This document shows, piece after piece, positions 14,467 to 24,497 of a DNA stretch of 37,254 nt. Under the pieces are notes generated by a model. The model saw nothing but the letters and a program-made list of their open reading frames with translations, searched no databases and was not told where the DNA came from. Position 1 is the stretch's first letter. Each line of letters opens with the position of its first letter. A program made the translations under genes and the position numbers. Source of the stretch: a virus; IMG/VR virus record IMGVR_UViG_3300037069_001561, positions 1 through 37,254 of that record. One strand, 5' to 3'.

Positions 14467-15549
14467 TTACATCCAGCTGGCGGTGGCGTTCGGGTCGGTC
14501 TGCTGTGTCGGATCAGGCGAAGGCGGTGGGCTGGTCATGCTCGTGGGATCACTACCTACACTGCCGCTGCCCGCGCTGCCGCTGGACGGATCGCCAAGGT
14601 ACTGGTTCGATGCACCCTGGCCGTACTTCTGATCGAAGTAGGGACGCAGTGATGGGTTCGCCTTCAGCTGCTGGATCGCTCCGGCCGGTGGTGGCACGCC
14701 AGGGGATGCCGGTGCTGCCGGTGCTGCTGGTGTCGCCGGTGCAGGTGATCCCGACACGGCCGGGCTGACCGGTGAACCGATCGGCGGCAGCGTGGAAGGG
14801 TCAATGGTGCTGGAATCGGTGCTGCTGGGGTCGGTGCTTGTGCCAGCGGCACCACCGGCGGGATCGACGTAATCCACGCCAGTGAGGGCAGCGAACTGCT
14901 TGGCGTAGGGCGCTGCTTGCTTTTGCACGGCGTCAATCAGGCGCCCGTACTTCTGATCGACGGCCGCGTTCGCCGCCGCCAGCGCATTGGGATCACCGGC
15001 ATAGGCCAGGTTCGCCGCGTTGACTTTCTTTTCGGCGTTGGCCTGGGTCTGGTAGAAGTCCTCTTTGCGACTAAGCTGACTCAACTGCACGCCGATGGAT
15101 GCCGCCTTGCGGGCACCGATGGCATCGGAGTGATCGGTCATCACCTTGTTTCTTTCCAGGTTAACCCGCGAGTTTTCGAGGTCAACCCGCTTCTGTTCGA
15201 GCGCGACGGATTGGGTACGATAGGCATTTTCGCTCGCCAGCGACGCATTGTGGAACTTGTCTTCCGACGCCAACTCCTGCCGCTTCAAGTCGGTGGCGGT
15301 CTGGTTGAACTGCTGCTGCTGCGCTTGGGTGCGGGTGAAGTGATTCTCTTCCAAGTCCTGCTGGCGCGCGGTGAGCGCAGCCTGGAACTGCATGCGCGCG
15401 GCTTCCTGCTGCGACGCGAAGGCCTGCTGCTGCTTTTCCTTTTCCTGGTCGGCGGCGTACTGCGCCACCGAGCCGAGGTCGCTACCGGCGGCATCCAGCG
15501 CATTGCTTAGGTGCGAGGGAAAGTTGCCCTGCTGTACTTGTCCGTTCAC
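14467..15549 (-). CDS. Gln-rich coiled-coil internal virion protein (putative)
   Basis: This 360-residue protein starts at GTG 15549 in a GTGA overlap with the upstream stop. Residues ~30-180 are a long Gln/Glu/Ala-rich helical coiled coil (EKEKQQQAFASQQEAARMQF, RQQDLEENHFTRTQAQQQQF and so on), followed by an Ala-rich helical segment and a Pro/Ser/Ala-rich low-complexity C-terminal third. No enzyme motif is seen. In podoviruses, long helical proteins encoded just before a giant gene are usually ejection (internal core) proteins that help DNA cross the envelope. The role is inferred from position and composition. Confidence 0.65.
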   Translation of the reverse strand: MNGQVQQGNFPSHLSNALDAAGSDLGSVAQYAADQEKEKQQQAFASQQEAARMQFQAALTARQQDLEENHFTRTQAQQQQFNQTATDLKRQELASEDKFHNASLASENAYRTQSVALEQKRVDLENSRVNLERNKVMTDHSDAIGARKAASIGVQLSQLSRKEDFYQTQANAEKKVNAANLAYAGDPNALAAANAAVDQKYGRLIDAVQKQAAPYAKQFAALTGVDYVDPAGGAAGTSTDPSSTDSSTIDPSTLPPIGSPVSPAVSGSPAPATPAAPAAPASPGVPPPAGAIQQLKANPSLRPYFDQKYGQGASNQYLGDPSSGSAGSGSVGSDPTSMTSPPPSPDPTQQTDPNATASWM

Positions 15550-16586
15550 GACATGGCTCCGGGCTGTGTGGCTGGCTGCGGCGGCTGCGGCGGCGGCTGC
15601 GATGGATCAGGCGGCCCACCGACCGAGGCATCCGATTGCTGCGCCTGCGGCGGCGGCGTGGCGGCATCGGCGCCACCGGGCAGCGGCTTCTTGCCCAACT
15701 GGTCGTTGACCGATCCGGACGTGGTGCCGAGCGCCTGGTGAATCTTGTCGAACACGCCTTGCTTGGACAGCGACTGAAGCACGCCGTCGGAGACGTTGCC
15801 GCTTTCGACTTCGCGCTGAATCTGCTGTTTCCAGAACGCTTGGTTGGCCTGGCTCACGTCCGGCGTAATCATGCCGGCCTTCACTTCGAGCGTGCCGAAC
15901 GCGCGCACCGCCTGCATCTTCGACTCGCCGAGCACGCGCAATTCGGCATCGGAGAAATTGTAGTTGCCGTCCTTTTGCAAGCCTTGGAATGGCGGCATGC
16001 CATTGAAGAGTCCCTGCGAGTTGCCGAGCAGGTACATCGCGGTGACCAGTTCGTCGGTGGCGTGAAACAACACTTCGGGATCGTAGGTGATTTTCTGCGC
16101 CTGCGCGGCGTGCACCATCGTGAACACGATATGCGCCGTCGCCGATCCGATCGCCACCGCCAGCGGCACGTGGGGGTTGTTGAGCATCGCCAGCACGCTT
16201 TGCCACGGGCTGGGATGCTTCGGCGTGGCCTTGCGCTTGTCGCTGATGAACAGCAGGAAGCGGGTAACCAGCTGGTGGTACTGCGCCTGCTCCGCCGGTG
16301 TGGCTGGAACGGGTGCGTTCGGATCGGCTGCCGTGGCCGCGTCGTTGGCATCCTGCTGGGTGCCCTTGGCGCGCGCGCCGCCCTGGGTGGCGCCATTCAG
16401 CGCCTGCCCCTGCGGAGAGGCTGGCGTGCTGGCGGCCGGGTTGGGCACGTTGGCGTCGGGTGAACCTTGATCCGGCGCTGGCGTGGCCTGCCCGCCAGCC
16501 TGCGCGTCGCTTCCAGGCGGCGTGCTTCCCTGCGCCGCGTTGGCGGCCGGGTTGCCCGGATCGTAACCGGGTGGAATCATCGACAT
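15546..16586 (-). CDS. Internal virion protein (putative), unknown family
   Basis: The 346-residue product starts at ATG 16586, overlapping the previous stop by one base (TGATG). Residues 1-100 are a Pro/Ala/Gly/Gln-rich disordered region. Residues ~105-290 form a folded, mostly helical domain (YHQLVTRFLLFIS..., HVPLAVAIGSATAHIVFTMVH, FHATDELVTAMYLLGN), and the C-terminus is Pro/Gln-rich. The central domain contains a hydrophobic segment (~137-160) that could insert in membranes. Its place between two other low-complexity proteins suggests a member of the ejection set. No known domain was recognised. Confidence 0.6.
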   Translation of the reverse strand: MSMIPPGYDPGNPAANAAQGSTPPGSDAQAGGQATPAPDQGSPDANVPNPAASTPASPQGQALNGATQGGARAKGTQQDANDAATAADPNAPVPATPAEQAQYHQLVTRFLLFISDKRKATPKHPSPWQSVLAMLNNPHVPLAVAIGSATAHIVFTMVHAAQAQKITYDPEVLFHATDELVTAMYLLGNSQGLFNGMPPFQGLQKDGNYNFSDAELRVLGESKMQAVRAFGTLEVKAGMITPDVSQANQAFWKQQIQREVESGNVSDGVLQSLSKQGVFDKIHQALGTTSGSVNDQLGKKPLPGGADAATPPPQAQQSDASVGGPPDPSQPPPQPPQPATQPGAMS

Positions 16587-17923
16587 CAGGCTTGACTCCC
16601 CATGTAGTTGACGGCGCCCTGGGTCACGAGACCGCCGATGCCAGCCGAGTTGGCGGCGGCCTGGCCGAGGTTGCCGGGCTGCGCATAGCCAGCCAGCGGT
16701 GCACCGCCGAGCGCGCTGTACTGCCCGGCCGAACCGACACTCGGCGCCGGCTGGTTGGGCAGCAGTGCGCCAGGCACGCCAGACGGCGCCGGTTCGGAGC
16801 CGCCAGGCGACAGCGAGAAACCGCCGTTGGTGGTGTGCATGCCGAGGTGGAAGCCGCCGCCGTTGGGCGTGGCGCCACTGAATTGCTGCTGGCTGGTCGG
16901 GCGCAGGTAGCCGGACGCCATATCGACGGCCGACTTCATCAGCATGATCTTCTCGAACGAGGACATGCCCGATGGCACCACCGGGCCGGCGGCCGAACCG
17001 ACGGCCGGAGCGGATGGCGTGCCGATCCCGAGCTTGCCCTTGAACCAGTCCTCTGTGCTCTGGAAGATCGACTTCGGCGCCGAGGGAAGCACGTTGCCAT
17101 TGCCTTGGTCGCCAGCCTGCGGTGCGCTGGTGTCGGCCGTTGCGGACGATGCGGGCGATGCGTTCGAGGCAGCCAGGTAGTCGGCGGCGGACGATCCACC
17201 GCTGCCACTGTTGGCCGCGTTCGTGTAGCCGGCCACGTTCGCGGCAGCCGCCAGGATCGGCGAGGCTCCCGCGCCAAGTGCTGGTGCGGCAGTCGCGGTT
17301 GTCAGCGTGCCAGGCAGGGCGGCAGCATCGGCCGTGCTAGCGCCGCCAGCGGCGGGCATGATCGGGCCGTACATACTGGCGTCGGAGAACGCGGTACCAC
17401 TGGCCGTGCTCGATGCCGTTCCGGACAGGCCAGCCGAGGTGCCAGTGACCGCGCCGCTACCAGCGGTGCTTGCTTCAGCCGCCATCGACGCGGCAGCGGA
17501 CACCGTGGCGCCCGTGGCCGAAGCGCCGACCGAGGTAGCGGCCACCACCGATGCGACGTTCGCGCTGGCGGCAAGGGATGCCGTGGTGGCACCGAGTGCC
17601 GCATAGCTGCCGACAGCGGTGCCCGCCGTTGCAGCGGCGCCCGCTGCGGCGCCGGTATACATGGCCGTGCCGGACAGGACACTCGCCGACGAAGCGCCGG
17701 CTGCGAATCCTGCGGCCGTTCCCCCGGCCGCCGCTGGTGCAGCGAAGTAGGCCATTGCCGCGCCTGCGGTGAAGTAGGCGGCCACCGCGATGGCGGCATA
17801 GCGCAGGATCGGTGTGTGCCAGATGGTCATGGCAACATCCTTGACGCCATTGAACACAGCCTTCACCGGCTTGATAACCACTGCATCGAATACCTTGCCG
17901 ACAGCCTTGATGACGCCACTCAT
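16586..17923 (-). CDS. Ala/Gly-rich internal virion protein with membrane-active segments (putative)
   Basis: This 445-residue protein starts at ATG 17923 in an ATGA overlap with the GNAT gene. After an amphipathic N-terminus (VIKAVGKVFDAVVIKPVKAV) there are hydrophobic stretches at ~40-75 (ILRYAAIAVAAYFTAGAAMA, then AYFAAP), followed by a very Ala/Gly/Ser/Thr-rich region to ~290. A better-structured segment follows (KSIFQSTEDWFKGKLGIG, SFEKIMLMKSAVDMASGYL). Such composition fits a protein that is packed in the capsid and later forms or lines a membrane channel during DNA ejection. This is inference; the family is not recognised. Confidence 0.6.
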   Translation of the reverse strand: MSGVIKAVGKVFDAVVIKPVKAVFNGVKDVAMTIWHTPILRYAAIAVAAYFTAGAAMAYFAAPAAAGGTAAGFAAGASSASVLSGTAMYTGAAAGAAATAGTAVGSYAALGATTASLAASANVASVVAATSVGASATGATVSAAASMAAEASTAGSGAVTGTSAGLSGTASSTASGTAFSDASMYGPIMPAAGGASTADAAALPGTLTTATAAPALGAGASPILAAAANVAGYTNAANSGSGGSSAADYLAASNASPASSATADTSAPQAGDQGNGNVLPSAPKSIFQSTEDWFKGKLGIGTPSAPAVGSAAGPVVPSGMSSFEKIMLMKSAVDMASGYLRPTSQQQFSGATPNGGGFHLGMHTTNGGFSLSPGGSEPAPSGVPGALLPNQPAPSVGSAGQYSALGGAPLAGYAQPGNLGQAAANSAGIGGLVTQGAVNYMGSQA

Positions 17924-18438
17924 GGGTGCGCTCCTTTTGACGGCGCTTCAACGGACGCTGTGATAGGCGCCAGCATATCCGCATATCGCGGGTGATTCTT
18001 CACGAAGAACGATCCCTGCTGCACGAAGCCTTCGGCGGTGTAGAGCCGGCGCATGATCGACAGTGGCGCTTTGCTGCTGACACCCATCTCGATCCGCACC
18101 ACGCGGCTCACGTCGAAGGCCCACTCGCTGAAGGCGCGCAGCAGCTGGCGGCCGTCGCCGAAGCGTTCGGAGTAGAACACCAGGTCGCTGGCGATCCGCG
18201 CGCCATTGCCCTGGTTGACCCACCACAGGGTTTCGGCCGTGCCGATCAGCACGCCGGTCAGCTGCTTGGCGTGCTCGGCCACCACGATCAGGCCGTCCTT
18301 GCGCTGGCTCTTGACGATCAGCAGGTTGATGATGTGATCCCAGTCGGGAGTCACCGCGCGGTAGTCGGTGTCCAGGCGCAGGCGTTCGAGCAGGATCACC
18401 AGCTGCTCAAGGTCGCTCGGGTCGAACGGACGGATCAC
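17920..18438 (-). CDS. GNAT-family N-acetyltransferase-like protein
   Basis: The GTG start at 18438 overlaps the upstream stop (GTGA), giving 172 residues. The order of elements fits the GNAT fold: an N-terminal 'IRPFDPSDLEQLVILLERL' start, a beta strand GLIVVAEHAKQLTGVLIG, a second strand ending at DLVFYSERFGDGRQLLRAF (acetyl-CoA-binding loop, R/Q-x-x-G-x-G/A-like) and a terminal 'LYTAEGF' block with the usual aromatic after the last helix. GNAT enzymes move an acetyl group from acetyl-CoA to an amine. The substrate is unknown. Its place among internal virion genes suggests it modifies a virion protein or a host target soon after infection. The loop is only a partial match. Confidence 0.6.
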   Translation of the reverse strand: MIRPFDPSDLEQLVILLERLRLDTDYRAVTPDWDHIINLLIVKSQRKDGLIVVAEHAKQLTGVLIGTAETLWWVNQGNGARIASDLVFYSERFGDGRQLLRAFSEWAFDVSRVVRIEMGVSSKAPLSIMRRLYTAEGFVQQGSFFVKNHPRYADMLAPITASVEAPSKGAHP

Positions 18439-19751
18439 GGGTTCGGCCAGGTCGAAGCGTTGTAGGCGGTGTAATTGGCCGCCGGGGATGCCGGGATCAT
18501 CGAGGCGAAGTAGGCGTTGTTCATCGTCATGAAGGCATTGAACTGGTTGATCGCGTCGGTGGTGGCGGCCGATGCCTGCGCGGCCGTGATGTTCGGGTTG
18601 GCGCGAATCTCGCCCATCGTCTGCATGAGCGACTGCTGCTGGGTGTTCACCGCATTGAGGTAGCCCATGCGCACCTGCATGCCGTACTGCGTCCAGGCGT
18701 TCTGGTTGGTGTAGGCCTCCGACTGCGAGGCGTTGCGCTGGTTGTACTGTTCCTGCACGCCCATCGACGCGACGTTTTGGGAAAACTGCTTGTCCATCTG
18801 TTCCAGGGTGGCGTTGGTCTGCCCCTGGATCGTCGCCAGCGTGGCCTTCAGGTTGGTCGATTGCGTGGCCGCGTTGGCCTCCACCTGCGCGTACATCTGC
18901 TGAATCTGCTGGTTGCTTTGATCCTTCAGCATGGCGACGCCCTGCTGGAAGTTCTGGCTCGACAGCACGGCGTTGTCGGTGAAGGCGTTCAGCTGCTGCT
19001 TGAACGTGTTCGCGGCAGCGGCATTGAACTGCCCGGCTTGCGCATGGGTCTGCGCATCCTGCGAGGCAATCTGAAGCGCCACCTGCGATCCGGCCAGGCC
19101 AGCGGCACCGGCGGCCATCAGGTCGTTGGCACCGCCGGACGCGGCGTACTTGCGCGTCACCGCCGCTTCGGCAGCGGCGATCGCCGGGTTGCCCTTCGCC
19201 ATCAGGCCGGCGTACTGGCCCTGCACGGTCTGGTCGGGCGTGACGTTCCACTGCGTCGGTGCCTGCTGCAACGAAGCGCCTTGGCTGGCAACCGAGCCGG
19301 CCGATGGCGCAGCCGCATCCGGCAGCGATCCGCCGGTCAGGCTGCCCAGGTTGAAGTCGGTCGGCAGCAGCGATTGCGTGCTCGTGTTGATGCCGGTCGA
19401 GTTGCTGTACCCACTCGGCGTGCCCACGGCTGGCGACGATTGCCCGGTGGCCGGGTTGGTGACCGACGCCGGGATAGTGGCCGGGACGAATGGCGCAGGC
19501 GCGGGCGGCGGCCCGCTGGGTGCTGCGCCGACCGGGCCAGTCGCTGCCATCGGCGACAGCGGCCGTGGCGCGGGAGCATCGCCAGGGCCGGCACTGATCC
19601 ACGGCAGAAAGGGTGCTGGCGATGGCGACATGTTCGATACCGGGTTGGAGTGCAGGCCGCCGGACGGCGGCGGTGGTTGGTTGGGCACCTTGCCAAGCCA
19701 GTAGTCGCCGGGGCTGGGGCCGTCACCGCCGAGGTCAGGGCGAGGAAGCAT
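18435..19751 (-). CDS. Internal virion/ejection protein (putative), Pro-rich N-terminus and coiled coil
   Basis: I choose ATG 19751 (MLPRPDLGG) because GGAG lies 9 bases upstream; ATG 19766 is an in-frame alternative giving 443 instead of 438 residues. Roughly the first 120 residues are Pro/Ser/Ala/Gly-rich. Residues ~170-400 are a Gln/Ala/Asn-rich helical region (FKQQLNAFTDNAVLSSQNFQ, MLKDQSNQQIQQMYAQVEA and so on). This is similar in style to the other three proteins before the giant gene. It likely belongs to the internal core of the virion. The start lies just after the Rz1 stop, so the ejection genes follow the lysis cassette directly. Confidence 0.6.
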   Translation of the reverse strand: MLPRPDLGGDGPSPGDYWLGKVPNQPPPPSGGLHSNPVSNMSPSPAPFLPWISAGPGDAPAPRPLSPMAATGPVGAAPSGPPPAPAPFVPATIPASVTNPATGQSSPAVGTPSGYSNSTGINTSTQSLLPTDFNLGSLTGGSLPDAAAPSAGSVASQGASLQQAPTQWNVTPDQTVQGQYAGLMAKGNPAIAAAEAAVTRKYAASGGANDLMAAGAAGLAGSQVALQIASQDAQTHAQAGQFNAAAANTFKQQLNAFTDNAVLSSQNFQQGVAMLKDQSNQQIQQMYAQVEANAATQSTNLKATLATIQGQTNATLEQMDKQFSQNVASMGVQEQYNQRNASQSEAYTNQNAWTQYGMQVRMGYLNAVNTQQQSLMQTMGEIRANPNITAAQASAATTDAINQFNAFMTMNNAYFASMIPASPAANYTAYNASTWPNP

Positions 19752-20058
19752 GGCTGTCATCTCCATTGATCCAGTGGATCAAAGTGTCACGTGTACTCAG
19801 GCACTTACCTACGACTTCGAGCGCGCCCTCGTACAGGATGAAGGCGGCGTCCGCTTGTTGCTTATCGGTGTAAGCGGAAAGGTTTCCGGGCATCGGTGGC
19901 GGGTGGATCGGCTGCATGGCTGCCACCGGCTTGGTTCGTTGCGCCACCGGGGAAGACGGCTTGGTAGGCGCGCTGGTACATGCGGTCAGCGTCAGGAGAC
20001 AGAGCGCAAGTGCCCAGTGAATGGCTGGCGAGGTCTTTGTCGATCGTGTCGAAGGCAT
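19735..20058 (-). CDS. Rz1: Rz1-like outer-membrane spanin lipoprotein
   Basis: This 107-residue frame begins inside the Rz gene in a different frame and runs past its end by 127 bases. It has a lipoprotein signal peptide: basic start, hydrophobic stretch (HWALALCLLTLTAC) and lipobox LTAC with Cys27 as the lipidated residue. A Pro-rich segment (IHPPPMPG) follows, as in o-spanins. Rz1 sits in the outer membrane facing the periplasm and binds Rz across it; the pair fuses the two membranes at the end of lysis. The nested out-of-frame layout is diagnostic for Rz/Rz1. The mature part is somewhat longer than lambda Rz1. Confidence 0.85.
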   Translation of the reverse strand: MPSTRSTKTSPAIHWALALCLLTLTACTSAPTKPSSPVAQRTKPVAAMQPIHPPPMPGNLSAYTDKQQADAAFILYEGALEVVGKCLSTRDTLIHWINGDDSHASSP

Positions 20059-20278
20059 GAGCTTGGCCTTGCAGTTGGGTCAACAGGTCGGCCATGCCTT
20101 GGGCGGTATGGTCGTTCTGGACGTTGATGATGGCCGACTGCTTGATGGAATCGGCCATCGCCGCGTTGGTCTGCTTCAGGGTCTGCGCGTCGGCGTGCCA
20201 GCCCTCCACCTTCCAGCCGATCCCGATGCCCAAGAGCAGCGCGAGCAGGACGGCTCCGATAAACGGCCATAGGTTCAT
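19862..20278 (-). CDS. Rz: Rz-like inner-membrane spanin
   Basis: The ATG at 20278 overlaps the holin-like gene stop (ATGA). The 138-residue product has one N-terminal signal-anchor helix (WPFIGAVLLALLLGIGIGW, residues 4-22), then a periplasmic helical coiled-coil region (AQTLKQTNAAMADSIKQSAI and on), the usual form of an i-spanin. Rz joins the outer-membrane lipoprotein Rz1, encoded in another frame of the same DNA, and the complex disrupts the outer membrane after the cell wall is degraded. A Gram-negative host follows from this pair. Confidence 0.85.
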   Translation of the reverse strand: MNLWPFIGAVLLALLLGIGIGWKVEGWHADAQTLKQTNAAMADSIKQSAIINVQNDHTAQGMADLLTQLQGQAHAFDTIDKDLASHSLGTCALSPDADRMYQRAYQAVFPGGATNQAGGSHAADPPATDARKPFRLHR

Positions 20279-20631
20279 GTCGGGTGTGCTCCGGGTCGGG
20301 CGGACAAGACATCTTCGGCCCACGGCACGTAGTGGTAGAGAACGCGCACCATGAGCCAGTAGGCAGTCGGCGTGCTGATGCCGCTGATGAAGGCCATCGC
20401 ATACGCCGAGGCGTGCGGGTGACGCGGCCAAAGCGCCAGGCACAGAAACGCGCCGATGATCGAACTGACCGTGCGCACCGTGCGCGCGTGGTCGTCATCG
20501 GGCAGCGTTGCGGGCAGCTGGAACTTGAACCACTGGGTGAACATCATGCCGCCGAAGATGGCGAGCAGCAGCGCCCGAGACTCGGATGGAACCGAGAGAA
20601 AGTCGAACACCATGCGCAGCCAGTCGTGCAT
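20275..20631 (-). CDS. Holin-like membrane protein
   Basis: This 118-residue protein has three predicted membrane helices (about 18-36, 52-68 and 76-98) separated by short charged loops (DDDHAR, WPRHPHAS). It is encoded between a candidate cell-wall enzyme and the Rz/Rz1 spanins. That topology and place fit a class I holin, which opens the inner membrane at a set time to release or activate the endolysin. No specific holin family signature was recognised, so the call relies on topology and context. It starts at ATG 20631, 4 bases after the DUF5675 stop. Confidence 0.65.
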   Translation of the reverse strand: MHDWLRMVFDFLSVPSESRALLLAIFGGMMFTQWFKFQLPATLPDDDHARTVRTVSSIIGAFLCLALWPRHPHASAYAMAFISGISTPTAYWLMVRVLYHYVPWAEDVLSARPGAHPT

Positions 20632-20635
20632 GCCA

Positions 20636-21076
20636 TCAGTCCGTCGGGTTCACCACGTCGATCAGCACGTCATCGCCCGCCAGGATCGCGCCTGCGAGCA
20701 CCGGATAGATTTCGCGGTAGGCCGCTTCGGAACCGCCGATGAAGTCGGTGCTGACGGTCGAGCCGACCAGGATGCAGCCCTTCGTGTCATCGGGAGAGTT
20801 GCCGATGTGAATGTAGATATATTCGAAGCCTGGCACGTCCTGAAGCCAGAGCATGCCCTTGTGGAAGTCAGGCCCGAACCGTTCCAGGTATTCCGGACTC
20901 TTGGAGCCATCGGTGCGCAGCTTGAGGACGTACTGCCCAGGCGGGATGCAGGTCTCGCCGGAAATCTTCACCGGGCGGATTGCATCTTCGAGCGTGTCGC
21001 ACAGCTTGTCGTTGACCACCAGTAGCCCGATGGTCGAACGCGGCGTGACGATTTTTCGGGTGAGCGTGGCGATCAT
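20636..21076 (-). CDS. DUF5675 protein, candidate cell-wall lytic enzyme
   Basis: ATG 21076 overlaps the upstream stop (ATGA) and gives 146 residues. The sequence follows the DUF5675 pattern: STIGLLVVNDKLCDTLED, then ISGETCIPPGQYV, SPEYLERFGP, VPGFEYIYIHIGNSPDDTKG and CILVG. The block H90-I-G92 ... T98-K-G100-C101-I resembles the His-Gly ... (Ser/Thr)-x-Gly-Cys-(Ile/Val) signature of L,D-transpeptidases (YkuD), with a shorter gap. It sits between an XhlA-like protein and a holin-like protein, where an endolysin is expected, and no lysozyme, amidase or other known endolysin is seen in the window. The family call is fairly sure; a peptidoglycan role is inference. Confidence 0.7.
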   Translation of the reverse strand: MIATLTRKIVTPRSTIGLLVVNDKLCDTLEDAIRPVKISGETCIPPGQYVLKLRTDGSKSPEYLERFGPDFHKGMLWLQDVPGFEYIYIHIGNSPDDTKGCILVGSTVSTDFIGGSEAAYREIYPVLAGAILAGDDVLIDVVNPTD

Positions 21077-21462
21077 CGGTTCTTCGTCCAGATGGACAGC
21101 ACGTGAAACAGGACTTCCATCACACCGGCGGCAGCGGCCACCACGAAGGAAACCCGCCACTGGCCGTTCTCAAGTTTTCGGATTCGGTCTTCGTGCTTCT
21201 CGTTGACGCAGGGCTGCCCTTTCGCTTCGTCATCTTCCAGCAGCTTGATACGCAAGTCGTTCTCGGCCACTCGTGTGTTGAAGACTTGGAAGTCCTGACC
21301 CATGCGGTTCAGGTGCTCCATCTGCGTGAGTACTCGTTCGAGCTTCAGCGCGTTCTCTTGGCTGCTGCGGTTGTATTCGACCAGCGACTTGCGCATCTCG
21401 CGCATGTCGTCGGCGATGCTTCGCAGCTGCTGGGTGACGTTCGATTCCATTTCAGCGTCCAC
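21073..21462 (-). CDS. XhlA-like lysis-associated membrane protein
   Basis: This 129-residue protein has a long charged helical coiled coil (residues ~5-100, e.g. SIADDMREMRKSLVEYNR and RVAENDLRIKLLEDDE) and a single C-terminal membrane helix (~104-124) with a short basic tail (TKNR). That layout resembles haemolysin XhlA and related phage proteins that act with holins and endolysins. The start is GTG 21462, 2 bases after the upstream stop; ATG 21450 is an alternative, and neither has a strong ribosome binding site. It opens the lysis cassette. Other tail-anchored coiled-coil proteins could look alike, so the name is tentative. Confidence 0.55.
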   Translation of the reverse strand: MDAEMESNVTQQLRSIADDMREMRKSLVEYNRSSQENALKLERVLTQMEHLNRMGQDFQVFNTRVAENDLRIKLLEDDEAKGQPCVNEKHEDRIRKLENGQWRVSFVVAAAAGVMEVLFHVLSIWTKNR

Positions 21463-21464
21463 GG

Positions 21465-21836
21465 TCAGGTACTACCTACGTTCAGGTCGTCGCCTGAAGA
21501 GTGCACCCACACCGAGGCCAATCCGCCACCAGCGAGTGCAGTAGTGAAGCTCAAGCGGATCGCATCGAAGTAGCCGATGAATGGCAACGCCACCGATCCA
21601 GGTGTCATGTCAAGAGCAATCAATGTAGGGCTTAGGCCCACAAACTTGGTTCCACCAGTGGGTCGGCCTTCGACCTTCAGGATGCCCGCTGAAGGTTTCG
21701 AGTCGAGCGCCACGTACAGCATGTGTTGCGCCAGCGAAGCGTGGTCGAGGATTTCCTGCGACACCTGCCCGGCACCACTCCACCCATCCACGATGAGTTG
21801 TCGGGCAATGCGGTGGCGGGTGGTGTCGTCGGCCAT
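21465..21836 (-). CDS. Small beta-rich protein of unknown function
   Basis: ATG 21836 overlaps the stop of the hydroxylase gene by one base (TGATG). The 123-residue product begins with a helix (TTRHRIARQLIVDGW) and then reads as alternating short strands (HMLYVALDSKPSAGILKVEG, then FVGLSPTLIALDMT, SVALPFIGYFDAIRLSFTTA, GLASVWVHSSG), as in small jelly-roll or fibre-cap structural proteins. It could be a structural accessory of the tail or a fibre tip. No family is recognised. It lies between the collagen/hydroxylase group and the lysis cassette. Confidence 0.55.
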   Translation of the reverse strand: MADDTTRHRIARQLIVDGWSGAGQVSQEILDHASLAQHMLYVALDSKPSAGILKVEGRPTGGTKFVGLSPTLIALDMTPGSVALPFIGYFDAIRLSFTTALAGGGLASVWVHSSGDDLNVGST

Positions 21837-22441
21837 CAGCGGAATGGAGCGCCAGTGATCCAGGAGACCAGCGAGTACCGCGTGCCGCGCGTGATCGGCG
21901 TGACACAGTGCGGCGTCCAGCTGGGGAAAATCAGGGTGTCGCCGCGCTGCACCTTGTCGGGGTCGAAGTCGCAGTTGGTGAACATGCGCAGGCGGCAGCC
22001 GTCGTAGTCGGCCGGATCGGACAGCTGGGTGACCGTGGACAGCTTGCGCAGCGAGGACATGCCGCCGCCGGTGTCCTGGTGCCAGCGGTACTTGCCCGGA
22101 TGCTCCGGATCGAAGTCGTAGCGCAGGAACACCAGCTGCTCGTGCAGGCCGTTGAGGTCGTAGCGGAAGTGCTCGCGGTTCGCCCACACCACGCGCTCGG
22201 ACAGTCGCTGGTAGGCCCACGGCGCCTGCTCGGGCGTGATCGCGCACGTCCTGACTTGGCGGTAGTCCGGATCGGTGACCACCTCGTTGGCGATGCCGTT
22301 GCCGATCTGTCCCGGAAACAGCGGCGAGGACTCGCCCAGGCGAATCAACTCGGCGCACTCGGGCGGCGAAAACAGCACCGGATACCACGAATACGGTGGC
22401 AGTTCTTTGGCTTGCTCCGGCAGAATGGATTGGATGCTCAT
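21836..22441 (-). CDS. 2-oxoglutarate/Fe(II)-dependent dioxygenase, prolyl 4-hydroxylase-like
   Basis: The 201-residue protein (ATG 22441) has the complete active-site set of the 2OG-Fe(II) superfamily: Y118-x-x-H121-x-D123, the prolyl-4-hydroxylase form of the HxD iron site; the distal iron ligand H178 in FPSWTPHCV; and R188, ten residues later, for the 2-oxoglutarate carboxylate (TRGTRYSLVSW). The FPS..H.V.P.TRG.R.....W block is close to PKHD/P4H-type enzymes. Such enzymes hydroxylate proline or lysine side chains using O2 and 2-oxoglutarate. It is encoded directly after two collagen-like genes rich in X-Pro-Gly, so those proteins, and the collagen-stalked tailspike, are the natural candidate substrates. 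Substrate choice is inference; free amino acids or other proteins are possible. Confidence 0.85.
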   Translation of the reverse strand: MSIQSILPEQAKELPPYSWYPVLFSPPECAELIRLGESSPLFPGQIGNGIANEVVTDPDYRQVRTCAITPEQAPWAYQRLSERVVWANREHFRYDLNGLHEQLVFLRYDFDPEHPGKYRWHQDTGGGMSSLRKLSTVTQLSDPADYDGCRLRMFTNCDFDPDKVQRGDTLIFPSWTPHCVTPITRGTRYSLVSWITGAPFR

Positions 22442-22494
22442 GCGTTGCCCTAGCGTGAAGAGAGTGTGTGCGTGAGCATATCGTCAATTCACCC

Positions 22495-24496
<2,002 letters not shown>

Positions 24497-24497
24497 G

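Noticed and set aside
17920-19602. A 560-codon frame extending the GNAT gene upstream
   Set aside because: Only the last 172 codons look like protein; upstream it is the shadow of the coupled internal protein gene, and a GTGA overlap gives a natural start.
21086-21103. Third parS-like sequence (CACGTGAAACA)
   Set aside because: Only the right half matches; the left half differs at four positions from the consensus, so it is not a convincing site.
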